From Clostridiales bacterium (GTDB taxonomy: Bacteria; Bacillota; Clostridia; Oscillospirales; Oscillospiraceae): a stretch of DNA of 13,515 nucleotides. Below the pieces are notes generated by a model. It did not search any database. It was not told the DNA's origin and worked only from the letters and a program-made list of their open reading frames with translations. The DNA lies in the NCBI GenBank assembly GCA_012728025.1, contig JAAYFX010000058.1:1-13515 (forward strand), given 5' to 3'. The position numbers and the translations under genes are program-made. Below are positions 6,024 through 12,721 of this stretch, piece after piece. The number at the start of each line of letters is the position of its first letter. Within the stretch, counting starts at the first letter, position 1.

Positions 6024-7684
6024 AACTGACAGGAGCGGAAATAATCACAGAGGTCCTCATCGAGCAGGGTGTTGAGCATCTGTTCGGATACCCCGGCGGC
6101 GCTGCCATAAACATTTATGAGGCGCTGTACCACAGACAGGACAAAATTCATCACTACCTAACAGCCCATGAGCAGGGCGCAACCCATGCGGCAGACGGCT
6201 ATGCAAGAGCCACAGGAAAAACCGGCGTTGTTCTTGCCACCAGCGGCCCCGGAGCCACAAACACCGTAACGGGCATTGCAACAGCCTATCTTGACAGCAT
6301 TCCCATGGTGGTTATAACCGCCAATGTGGGCACAGACCTTATCGGCAAAGACAGCTTTCAGGAGGTCTTTATAGCCGGTATAACCCAACCCATAACAAAG
6401 CATAACTACGCTGTGCGGGACATTACAAGGCTTGCCGATACCCTGCGGGATGCCTTTAGAATTGCAAACAGCGGCCGTTGTGGCCCTGTTTTGGTGGACA
6501 TTCCAAAAGATATAACAGCGGCTATGTGCGAGTTTTCGAACGTGCCGTGCTATGAGCGCACAGCTTCGGGAAAGCCCGAGGAAAAAGACCTTATAAAAAT
6601 TGCCGAGCTTATAAAAAAGTCAAAGCGCCCCACCATCTGCTTTGGCGGAGGACTTATAAGCAGCGGAGCAAGCGAAGAGTTTTGCAGTTTTATCGAAAAA
6701 ACCGGCATACCTGCCTGCCACACTATTATGGGAACGGGAGTTGTGGGCTTTGGAGACGAGCTTGATTTAGGAATAATCGGTATGCACGGCAGCATGACGG
6801 CAAACAGGGCCATAGACGAAACCGACCTTCTCATAGCCATGGGCACAAGGTTTTCCGACCGTGTGGCCTTGAACCTTAGGGATTTTGCCCCCCACGCAAC
6901 CATAGTCCATATTGACATTGACGAAAGTGAAATTCGCAAAAACGTTTCCATAGACCATGCCATAGTCGGAGATATAAAGCTTACCTTAGAGGCTCTTTTG
7001 CCCCTTTTAGACGACACCCGTTATCCCGAATGGCTGGAAACAATTAAAAAGTGGCGGGCAGAGGACGAAACAATGTACGATGGAGACTTTAAAGGCTTGC
7101 GCCCCAGTGATATAATGGAGCTTATAGGCGAAAAATTTGGGGAAAAGGCCATTGTCGCAACGGATGTGGGTCAGCACCAAATTTGGGCTGCACAGTTTTG
7201 CAAAAAAACCCGTCCCCGTGGCTTTCTCACCAGCGGCGGTCTTGGAACCATGGGCTTTGGCTATGGCGCCGCAATTGGCGCTGCAATAGGCTGCCCCAAC
7301 ACCACAGTTTTTCACATCACCAGTGACGGCAGTTTCCACATGAACATGAACGAAGCCTGCACAGCGGTTTCAAACAATCTTCCCGTTATAACGGTTATTC
7401 TTGACAATAAGGTGCTGGGCATGGTTCGCCAGTGGCAGACCAGTTTTTACAATAAACATTATTTTGCCACCCAGCCCGAGCGGAAAACGGATTATATAAA
7501 GGTTGCCGAGGGTTTTGGTGCCAGAGGATACAAGGCGGAAACAAGGCAAGAGTTTGAAAAAGCTTTGGAGCTTGCCGCCGCCGGCGAAGGCCCCTCTTGG
7601 ATTGTCTGCCCCATAGACAGGGAGGAAAGAGTTCTTCCCATGATACCGGCAGGCGGAACTGTGCGCAGTGCAATTTTGGAATAG
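6020..7684 (+). CDS. ilvB: Acetolactate synthase large (catalytic) subunit IlvB
   Basis: Thiamine-diphosphate enzyme that condenses two pyruvates to 2-acetolactate (valine/leucine) or pyruvate with 2-oxobutyrate to 2-aceto-2-hydroxybutyrate (isoleucine). The 554 residues are standard for anabolic AHAS. Three regions are visible. The N-terminal PYR domain has the catalytic glutamate E51 in the A-H-E-Q-G-A-T-H-A-A-D-G-Y-A-R motif. The central FAD-binding domain covers about 190-330. The C-terminal ThDP domain has S-D-G-S-F-H-M-N-M-N-E (435-445), D-N-K-V-L-G-M-V-R-Q-W (462-472) and N463. The companion regulatory subunit directly downstream supports the biosynthetic AHAS over a catabolic acetolactate synthase. 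The usual G-D-G-S-F is S-D-G-S-F here, a conservative variation. The start is TTG, set by AGGAGG at 6006-6011. Confidence 0.97.
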   Translation: MKLTGAEIITEVLIEQGVEHLFGYPGGAAINIYEALYHRQDKIHHYLTAHEQGATHAADGYARATGKTGVVLATSGPGATNTVTGIATAYLDSIPMVVITANVGTDLIGKDSFQEVFIAGITQPITKHNYAVRDITRLADTLRDAFRIANSGRCGPVLVDIPKDITAAMCEFSNVPCYERTASGKPEEKDLIKIAELIKKSKRPTICFGGGLISSGASEEFCSFIEKTGIPACHTIMGTGVVGFGDELDLGIIGMHGSMTANRAIDETDLLIAMGTRFSDRVALNLRDFAPHATIVHIDIDESEIRKNVSIDHAIVGDIKLTLEALLPLLDDTRYPEWLETIKKWRAEDETMYDGDFKGLRPSDIMELIGEKFGEKAIVATDVGQHQIWAAQFCKKTRPRGFLTSGGLGTMGFGYGAAIGAAIGCPNTTVFHITSDGSFHMNMNEACTAVSNNLPVITVILDNKVLGMVRQWQTSFYNKHYFATQPERKTDYIKVAEGFGARGYKAETRQEFEKALELAAAGEGPSWIVCPIDREERVLPMIPAGGTVRSAILE

Positions 7685-7699
7685 GTGGGAGGAAAGATG

Positions 7700-8221
7700 A
7701 TGGATAAAAAAGTTATAATCGCTCTGCTTGTTGAAAACAACGCAAACGTTTTATCCCGTGTGTCCATGCTTTTTGGACGGCGGGGCTACAATATCGATTC
7801 ACTCACAGTTTCCGAAACCAATGACCCTTCCATATCACGCATCACCATTTCAGCCGGTGGGGACGACAGGGTGATAGAGCAAATTATTCTCCAGACGAAA
7901 AAGCTTGTTGAGGTTAAGGCTGTTCAGCTTCAAGACGAAAACAGCGCAATCCTTCGAGAGCTTCTTTTGGTTAAGATTTCTGCAGAGGAGTCTCAAAGGG
8001 CCGCTATTCGTGATATTTGCGAGATTTATAAGGCCAGCATTGTAGACTATTCCTCGGGTAGCATGGTATGCGAGCTGACGGGAAAGCCCTGCAAGATAGA
8101 CGGCTTTTTGGATGTTGTGGAAAAGTACGGCATACTGGAATTATGTAGAACAGGGGTAACAGCCATTGACCGTGGCTCAAAAACCATGGAATGTATTGAC
8201 AAAACAAGCCACAGGGCGTAA
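7700..8221 (+). CDS. ilvN: Acetolactate synthase small (regulatory) subunit IlvN
   Basis: Regulatory partner that activates IlvB and normally confers valine feedback inhibition. The 173-residue protein has an N-terminal ACT domain (about 4-78, with R-G-Y-N-I-D-S-L-T-V at 28-37, N31 matching the valine-site Asn) and the C-terminal small-subunit domain (about 85-160). I prefer the ATG at 7700, 7 nt after GGGAGG (7687-7692). The ATG at 7697 is only 4 nt away, and the in-frame GTG at 7685 precedes the ribosome binding site. It starts 15 nt after the ilvB stop. One oddity: the first ACT loop reads E-N-N-A-N-V-L-S-R-V, with N16 where most family members carry the glycine equivalent to G14 of E. coli IlvH. 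Valine sensitivity may therefore differ. Confidence 0.95.
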   Translation: MDKKVIIALLVENNANVLSRVSMLFGRRGYNIDSLTVSETNDPSISRITISAGGDDRVIEQIILQTKKLVEVKAVQLQDENSAILRELLLVKISAEESQRAAIRDICEIYKASIVDYSSGSMVCELTGKPCKIDGFLDVVEKYGILELCRTGVTAIDRGSKTMECIDKTSHRA

Positions 8222-8312
8222 ACAGAGCGCCTGTAAAAAAATCGGCAGGGCGAAACTTATCGCCTATTGAGATAAATATTTTATATTTTTATATTAAAAG
8301 GAGACGACCATT

Positions 8313-9308
8313 ATGATTAACAAGTACTACGACACAGACTGCAATATGGAACTTTTGAAGGGGCGCACCGTTTCCATAATCGGATACGGCAGTCAGGGCC
8401 ACGCCCATGCCCTTAACCTTAAGGACTCCGGAGTCAATGTGGTCGTCGGACTAAGAAAGACCTCCTCAAGCTGGGAAAAGGCCGAAAAAGCTGGACTTAA
8501 GGTTATGACCGTTGCTGAGGCCGCAAAGGCAGGCGACCTTATTATGATGCTGGTTCCCGATGAAACTGCTCCCGACCTTTATGAAAACGAGGTTCTCCCG
8601 AACCTTTCCGAGGGCAATATGCTTATGTTTGCCCATGGCTTTAACATCCACTATAATCAGATAATCCCCCCCGCCAATGTGGACGTTACCATGGTTGCCC
8701 CCAAAGGCCCCGGACATACCGTTCGCAGCCAGTATGAGGAAGGAAAGGGTGTTCCCAGCCTTATCGCAATTCATCAGGACTACACAGGAAAGGCAAAGGA
8801 TTTTGCCCTTGCCTACGCCTCCGGCATAGGAGCAGGCCGTGCGGGCATCCTTGAAACAAACTTTAGGGAAGAAACGGAAACCGACCTTTTCGGTGAGCAG
8901 GCTGTTTTGTGCGGCGGAGTTACAGAGCTTATGAAGGCAGGCTTTGACACTCTTGTGGAAGCGGGCTATGAGCCGGAAATGGCATACTTTGAGTGTATCC
9001 ACGAGATGAAGCTTATTATTGACCTTATTAACAGCGGTGGCTTTGCAATGATGCGTTACAGCGTTTCCAACACCGCTGAATACGGCGATTACAGAAGCGG
9101 ACGCCGCCTTATAACCGATGATACCCGTAAGGAAATGAAGAATATCCTCTCTGAAATTCAAGACGGCACCTTTGCCAGCGAATTTATTCAGGAGTTTTCC
9201 AGCGGACGTAAGGCAAGATTTTTGGCAACACGCCGCAAGGAAGCGGAGCATCCTCTGGAGAAGGTTGGAAAAGAGCTTCGCAAGATGATGAGCTGGCTTA
9301 AAAAGTAA
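8313..9308 (+). CDS. ilvC: Ketol-acid reductoisomerase IlvC (class I)
   Basis: Isomerises and reduces acetolactate or acetohydroxybutyrate to the dihydroxy acids with Mg2+ and NAD(P)H. The 331-residue length marks the short class I enzyme. The Rossmann motif G-Y-G-S-Q-G is at 24-29. The cofactor-specificity loop reads G-L-R-K-T-S-S-S-W (46-54); its Arg and Ser residues suggest NADPH, by family analogy only. H108 and the V-A-P-K-G-P-G-H stretch (128-135) lie near the active site. The knotted C-terminal domain has metal ligands D191, E195, E227 and E231, and S252 in S-N-T-A-E-Y-G. The ATG at 8313 follows AAGGAG by 9 nt. The 91-nt gap after ilvN has a small GGCGA/TCGCC hairpin (8249-8264) and an AT-rich run but no convincing terminator. 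Confidence 0.97.
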   Translation: MINKYYDTDCNMELLKGRTVSIIGYGSQGHAHALNLKDSGVNVVVGLRKTSSSWEKAEKAGLKVMTVAEAAKAGDLIMMLVPDETAPDLYENEVLPNLSEGNMLMFAHGFNIHYNQIIPPANVDVTMVAPKGPGHTVRSQYEEGKGVPSLIAIHQDYTGKAKDFALAYASGIGAGRAGILETNFREETETDLFGEQAVLCGGVTELMKAGFDTLVEAGYEPEMAYFECIHEMKLIIDLINSGGFAMMRYSVSNTAEYGDYRSGRRLITDDTRKEMKNILSEIQDGTFASEFIQEFSSGRKARFLATRRKEAEHPLEKVGKELRKMMSWLKK

Positions 9309-9310
9309 GG

Positions 9311-9335
9311 AAGCTGCCAAGGGTTTCAGCTTTTT
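9311..9335 (+). terminator. Weak intercistronic hairpin with U-tract between ilvC and ilvD
   Basis: AAGCTG (9311-9316) and CAGCTT (9327-9332) form a 6-bp stem around a 10-nt loop, running into TTTTT (9331-9335). It lies 2 nt after the ilvC stop and ends shortly before the ilvD ribosome binding site. It is too weak for full termination, but could attenuate ilvD or protect the ilvBNC message from 3' decay. Confidence 0.35.
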
Positions 9336-9352
9336 CCTGAAGGAGTATCAAT

Positions 9353-11011
9353 ATGAAAAGTGACAGTTGCAGAGCCGGTGTGTCCAAGGCTCCTCACAGA
9401 AGTCTTTTTAAGGCTTTGGGCATGACGAAAACGGAGATGGAGCGCCCTATGGTGGGCATTGTAAGCTCCTATAACGAAATCGTCCCCGGACATATGAATC
9501 TTGATAAAATAACCGAAGCCGTACGCACAGGAGTTTTGATGGCAGGGGGAACACCGGTGGTGTTCCCTGCCATTGCCGTTTGTGACGGTATCGCAATGGG
9601 ACATGAGGGGATGAAATATTCTCTTGTTACAAGGGACCTTATAGCCGACAGCACAGAGTGTATGGCTCTGGCTCACCAGTTTGACGCCCTTGTTATGATT
9701 CCAAACTGCGACAAAAATGTTCCGGGGCTGCTTATGGCGGCAGCAAGAATAAATGTGCCCACAATCTTTGTTTCCGGCGGGCCAATGCTGGCAGGAAGGT
9801 ATGAAAATAAGCGAAGCTGCCTGTCCTCCATGTTCGAGGCAGTGGGCGCCTATCATGCCGGAAAAATCGGCGAAGATGAGCTTGAAGCCTATGAAAACTC
9901 CGCCTGTCCCACCTGCGGCTCCTGCTCGGGTATGTACACAGCAAACTCCATGAACTGCGTTACCGAAGCTTTGGGAATGGCCCTTGCGGGCAACGGCACC
10001 ATACCCGCTGTTATGAGCGCAAGGCTGCGTCTTGCCAAGGAGGCGGGCATGAAGGTTATGGAGCTTTATGAAAAGGATATTCGCCCCCGAGACATTATGA
10101 CGGAGGCCGCTTTCCACAATGCCGAGATAGTTGATATGGCTCTTGGATGTTCAACAAACACCATGCTCCACATTCCCGCCATTGCCCATGAGGCGGGGGT
10201 TGAGCTTAACCTTCACATGGCAAATGAGTTTTCGGCGAAAACTCCAAACCTCTGCCACCTTGCACCGGCAGGGGACACCTATATGGAGGATTTAGACAGA
10301 GCTGGCGGTGTCCACGCCGTTATGGCAGAGCTTAATAAGCTTGAGCTTTTAGATACCTCCGTTATGACCTGTACGGGAAAAACCTTGGAAGAAAACCTTA
10401 AGGGGCATAAAAATCTTGACGAGGAAATTATCCGCCCCGTTGAAAATCCTTTTTCAAAAAACGGCGGCATAGCCGTACTTTTCGGAAACCTTGCCCCTGA
10501 GGGCTGTGTTGTAAAGCAGTCTGCCGTTGCACCTGAGATGATGCAGCATGAAGGGCCTGCAAGGGTCTTTGAATGTGAAGATGATGCCATTGCCGCAATT
10601 ATCTCCGGAAAAATAGTTTCCGGAGATGTGGTTGTCATTCGCTATGAAGGGCCCAAGGGCGGCCCCGGCATGAGAGAAATGCTAAACCCTACCTCCGCCA
10701 TTGCAGGAATGGGTCTCGACAAGGAAGTTGCTCTCATTACCGACGGGCGATTTTCCGGCGCAACCCGTGGAGCGTCTATCGGCCATGTGTCGCCGGAGGC
10801 GGCTTTGGGAGGAGCAATTGCTCTGGTTTGCGAGGGAGATACTATTGCAATAGATATACCTGCCTGCAAGATTGAGCTTAAGGTGCCTGAAAGCCAGCTT
10901 CAAAAGCGCCGTGAAAAGTGGGTCTGCCCCCAGCCGAAGATAAAAACTGGCTATCTTGCCCGCTATTCCCGCATGGTCACAAGTGCGGCAAAGGGTGCGG
11001 TGCTGGAATAA
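9353..11011 (+). CDS. ilvD: Dihydroxy-acid dehydratase IlvD
   Basis: Iron-sulfur enzyme that dehydrates 2,3-dihydroxy acids to 3-methyl-2-oxobutanoate and 3-methyl-2-oxopentanoate, the last step before transamination. The 552 residues match the IlvD/Edd family. Cluster cysteines are C119 in N-C-D-K-N-V-P-G and C191 in C-G-S-C-S-G-M-Y-T-A-N. The active-site serine is S468 in G-R-F-S-G. The P-C-N cysteine typical of [2Fe-2S] plant-type enzymes is replaced by P-G-H (45-47), as in the E. coli oxygen-sensitive [4Fe-4S] type, which suits an anaerobe. The ilv context and the product pathway argue against phosphogluconate dehydratase (Edd). The ATG at 9353 follows GAAGGAG, 44 nt after ilvC. Confidence 0.97.
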   Translation: MKSDSCRAGVSKAPHRSLFKALGMTKTEMERPMVGIVSSYNEIVPGHMNLDKITEAVRTGVLMAGGTPVVFPAIAVCDGIAMGHEGMKYSLVTRDLIADSTECMALAHQFDALVMIPNCDKNVPGLLMAAARINVPTIFVSGGPMLAGRYENKRSCLSSMFEAVGAYHAGKIGEDELEAYENSACPTCGSCSGMYTANSMNCVTEALGMALAGNGTIPAVMSARLRLAKEAGMKVMELYEKDIRPRDIMTEAAFHNAEIVDMALGCSTNTMLHIPAIAHEAGVELNLHMANEFSAKTPNLCHLAPAGDTYMEDLDRAGGVHAVMAELNKLELLDTSVMTCTGKTLEENLKGHKNLDEEIIRPVENPFSKNGGIAVLFGNLAPEGCVVKQSAVAPEMMQHEGPARVFECEDDAIAAIISGKIVSGDVVVIRYEGPKGGPGMREMLNPTSAIAGMGLDKEVALITDGRFSGATRGASIGHVSPEAALGGAIALVCEGDTIAIDIPACKIELKVPESQLQKRREKWVCPQPKIKTGYLARYSRMVTSAAKGAVLE

Positions 11012-11028
11012 ACAAAGGAGAAAAGGCT

Positions 11029-11466
11029 GTGTTTCGTGATTTGCAGGAAAGGGATAAGGATGTCTTTTTATCTATGGTAAAGAGCTTTTATTCCTCCGAG
11101 GCGGTTTCAAGTCCAGTGGAGCCAGAAAATTTTGAGGCGACCTTTAAGGCCGCTATGGATAAATCTCCATTTATGCGGGCCTTGATGATTGAACACGAGG
11201 GAAAGCCTGTGGGCTACGGACTTTTATCTTTTACCTATTCCAACGAGGTTGGCGGAATGGTCGTGTTGGCAGAGGAGCTGTATATCACCGAAGCTTACCG
11301 TGGCAAGGGCTACGGGCGGGAGTTTTTCGCCTTTATAGAAAGGGAATACCCCAAGGCAAGGCGATTTCGCCTTGAGGTTATGCAGGGGAATACAAAGGCC
11401 ATCCGCCTTTATGAAAAGCTTGGATACAAGCCCTTGGAATACAGGCAAATGGTCAAGAATATTTAA
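11029..11466 (+). CDS. GNAT-family N-acetyltransferase
   Basis: A 145-residue single-domain Gcn5-related acetyltransferase that would transfer an acetyl group from acetyl-CoA to an amine of unknown identity. Visible are motif A with the acetyl-CoA phosphate loop R-G-K-G-Y-G (about residues 91-96), preceded by L-Y-I-T-E-A-Y. Motif B follows as L-E-V-M-Q-G-N-T-K-A-I-R-L-Y-E-K-L-G-Y (about 114-132). The start is GTG at 11029, 8 nt after AAAGGAG (11014-11020). Upstream in-frame codons lie inside ilvD and are shadows. It begins 17 nt after ilvD and ends at a strong terminator, so it is very probably co-transcribed with ilvBNCD and under the same T-box control. A role in amino acid metabolism is possible, but substrates cannot be read from GNAT sequence. 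Confidence 0.9.
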   Translation: MFRDLQERDKDVFLSMVKSFYSSEAVSSPVEPENFEATFKAAMDKSPFMRALMIEHEGKPVGYGLLSFTYSNEVGGMVVLAEELYITEAYRGKGYGREFFAFIEREYPKARRFRLEVMQGNTKAIRLYEKLGYKPLEYRQMVKNI

Positions 11467-11472
11467 AAATGA

Positions 11473-11513
11473 AAACTGCCTCCGCCGGTAATATCGGCAG
11501 AGGCAATTTTTTG
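11473..11513 (+). terminator. Rho-independent terminator of the ilv operon
   Basis: TGCCTC-c-GCCG (11477-11487) and CGGC-a-GAGGCA (11495-11505) form a long stem with one internal mismatch and a 7-nt loop. An A-run precedes it and AATTTTTT follows. It starts 11 nt after the GNAT stop codon and ends the ilvBNCD-GNAT transcription unit. Confidence 0.93.
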
Positions 11514-11529
11514 TTTAAAAGCGGATGTG

Positions 11530-11557
11530 TTGACATATTAGCCTTGTGTGGTAAAAT
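11530..11557 (+). promoter_or_regulatory. Sigma-A-type promoter upstream of the GtrA-family gene
   Basis: TTGACA (11530-11535) and TAAAAT (11552-11557) are spaced by 16 bp, directly after the ilv terminator. Transcription would begin near 11564, giving a leader of 35-50 nt before the TTG starts of the GtrA gene. Confidence 0.7.
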
Positions 11558-11594
11558 GGCTGAATGCTGCACAGGCTGCCAGAAAGGACCATTA

Positions 11595-11620
11595 AATCTT
11601 GGAGGCGTTAATCTTGGAGG
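11595..11620 (+). repeat. Tandem 11-bp repeat carrying ribosome binding site and TTG start
   Basis: AATCTTGGAGG occurs at 11595-11605 and again at 11610-11620, with a 15-bp (five-codon) period. The GGAGG of the first copy (11601-11605) is placed 8 nt before the TTG of the second copy (11614). The TTG of the first copy (11599) is served only by the weaker AAAGGA at 11583-11588. The start codon at 11614 is therefore favoured. Confidence 0.6.
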
Positions 11621-12069
11621 ACAAAATTCCAACAGTTTGGAGCTTTATTAAAAGGCATCGGGAATTTATTATGTATTTCATATTCGGTTTACTGACCACA
11701 TTTGTAAACTGGCTTATATATAGCCTCTGTGTCAGAACTTTGGGGCTTGATTTGTATAGCTCCGGTATAATTGCGTGGATAATAGCTGTTTCAACGGCTT
11801 TCATAACAAATAAAATTTGGGTTTTTAAAAGTTGCGGCTGGAAAGCTTTACAGCTTATTCGTGAGGCTTTTACATTTTTCGGCGGACGGTTGCTTACCGG
11901 CGTTTTAGAGGTTGCGGCTGTCCCCGCCTTGGTTTCATGGGGCTTTAACCAAACCCTTTTTGGGGTCGAGGGGCTTCCGGCAAAGATTATTGTGTCTTTT
12001 GTGATTGTGATTTTAAACTATATTATAAGTAAATTCCTTTCCTTTGGCGGAGGGAAAAACAAGGGATAG
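11614..12069 (+). CDS. GtrA-family membrane protein
   Basis: A 151-residue integral membrane protein with four predicted transmembrane helices, the GtrA/DPMS-like layout. Hydrophobic segments lie at roughly residues 19-38 (F-I-M-Y-F-I-F-G-L-L), 46-68 (S-G-I-I-A-W-I-I-A-V, followed by T-N-K-I-W-V-F, the family signature), 83-104 and 122-142. Family members are thought to move or flip polyprenyl-linked sugars for cell-surface glycan or teichoic acid decoration, often beside a glycosyltransferase. No glycosyltransferase is visible here, so the substrate is unknown. The start is taken as TTG 11614 because GGAGG precedes it by 8 nt; TTG 11599 (five residues longer) is possible. Its own promoter and the upstream terminator separate it from the ilv operon. 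The next gene starts 84 nt downstream and may be co-transcribed. Confidence 0.88.
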   Translation: MEDKIPTVWSFIKRHREFIMYFIFGLLTTFVNWLIYSLCVRTLGLDLYSSGIIAWIIAVSTAFITNKIWVFKSCGWKALQLIREAFTFFGGRLLTGVLEVAAVPALVSWGFNQTLFGVEGLPAKIIVSFVIVILNYIISKFLSFGGGKNKG

Positions 12070-12137
12070 GGGCGGTAGTGGAAAATCTTTTTCCCATATT
12101 GCAATAAACAACCCTCCCCCAGCGTTAATATGATGAC

Positions 12138-12143
12138 AGGAGG
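12138..12143 (+). promoter_or_regulatory. Ribosome binding site setting the TTG start of the sigma factor gene
   Basis: AGGAGG ends 10 nt before an in-frame TTG at 12154. The upstream ATG codons at 12130 and 12133 have only a pyrimidine-rich stretch in front of them and so are unlikely starts. Confidence 0.65.
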
Positions 12144-12153
12144 CGAGGATAGC

Positions 12154-12720
12154 TTGTTTGGAACGACGTCGACCGAACGAAATACCGCTTTGAGCCAGCT
12201 TGCGCTGGATGATTGCCTTGAAAGGATTGCCATGGGTGATAAAAATGCCTTGGCAGAGCTTTTTGAGGTAACTAAAGCGTCGGTTTATGGCTTTGCCCTG
12301 TCCATCGTTAAGAACGCCCATGATGCGGAGGATGTGTTACAGGAGTGCTATGTTAAGATATGGAATGCGGCCGAGAGCTATGTCTCTCAGGGAAAGCCCA
12401 TGGCATGGATACTGACCATTGCGAGAAATATTTCCACAAGCCTTTTACGTGAAAGGTCTAAAAGCTCTGAGCTTCCAGATGATGATTGGCATGAACATTT
12501 GGCCGATTACCCTTCGGTAAGCACCGATGACAGGCTGGTTCTTGAAGCTGCCATGGAGCGTCTGGGGGATGATGAGCGACAGATTGTCATGCTCCACGCC
12601 GTAACGGGGCTAAAACATATCGAAATAGCAGGACTTATGTCACTTCCTCTATCTACCGTTCTTTCCAAATATAACAGAGCGAAGAAAAAGCTTCGCAAAA
12701 CACTAATGGAGGGGGAATGA
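12154..12720 (+). CDS. ECF-type RNA polymerase sigma factor
   Basis: A 188-residue extracytoplasmic-function sigma factor with only regions 2 and 4. Region 2 (about residues 22-92) includes the D-A-E-D-V-L-Q-E-C-Y-V-K-I-W core-binding and -10 recognition stretch and W-I-L-T-I-A-R-N. Region 4 (about 130-185) holds a helix-turn-helix, H-I-E-I-A-G-L-M-S-L-P-L-S-T-V-L-S-K. It is too short and lacks the features of SigI (about 250 residues). The start is TTG 12154 with AGGAGG; ATG 12130 would add eight residues. The gene directly downstream, 1 nt after its stop, encodes a membrane protein with an RsgI-like extracytoplasmic domain, the probable anti-sigma factor. The target regulon cannot be seen here. 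Confidence 0.93.
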   Translation: MFGTTSTERNTALSQLALDDCLERIAMGDKNALAELFEVTKASVYGFALSIVKNAHDAEDVLQECYVKIWNAAESYVSQGKPMAWILTIARNISTSLLRERSKSSELPDDDWHEHLADYPSVSTDDRLVLEAAMERLGDDERQIVMLHAVTGLKHIEIAGLMSLPLSTVLSKYNRAKKKLRKTLMEGE

Positions 12721-12721
12721 A

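Noticed and set aside
8267..8295. Possible promoter TTGAGA-17-TATATT just before ilvC
   Set aside because: Transcription would start at about 8302, inside the ilvC ribosome binding site (8298-8303). The AT-rich stretch gives such matches by chance.
8466..9320. Long minus-strand open frame (284 codons) opposite ilvC
   Set aside because: It lies antisense to a clear, full-length ilvC with all catalytic residues. Its translation is Cys/His-rich and low in recognisable motifs, typical of a shadow frame of a codon-biased gene.
9326..10117. Minus-strand open frame (263 codons) opposite ilvD
   Set aside because: It overlaps ilvD completely, has no sensible ribosome binding site or homology, and its composition is that of an antisense shadow.
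11469..11651. Small plus-strand ORF after the GNAT gene
   Set aside because: It begins within the terminator hairpin, overlaps the promoter and the GtrA start region, and has no ribosome binding site.
12070..12153. Autoregulatory ECF-type promoter upstream of the sigma factor gene
   Set aside because: I looked for a -35/-10 pair at ECF spacing. The only AAC-like and CGTTAA-like motifs are too close together, and a TTGCAA sigma-A-type match lacks a -10 at proper distance.
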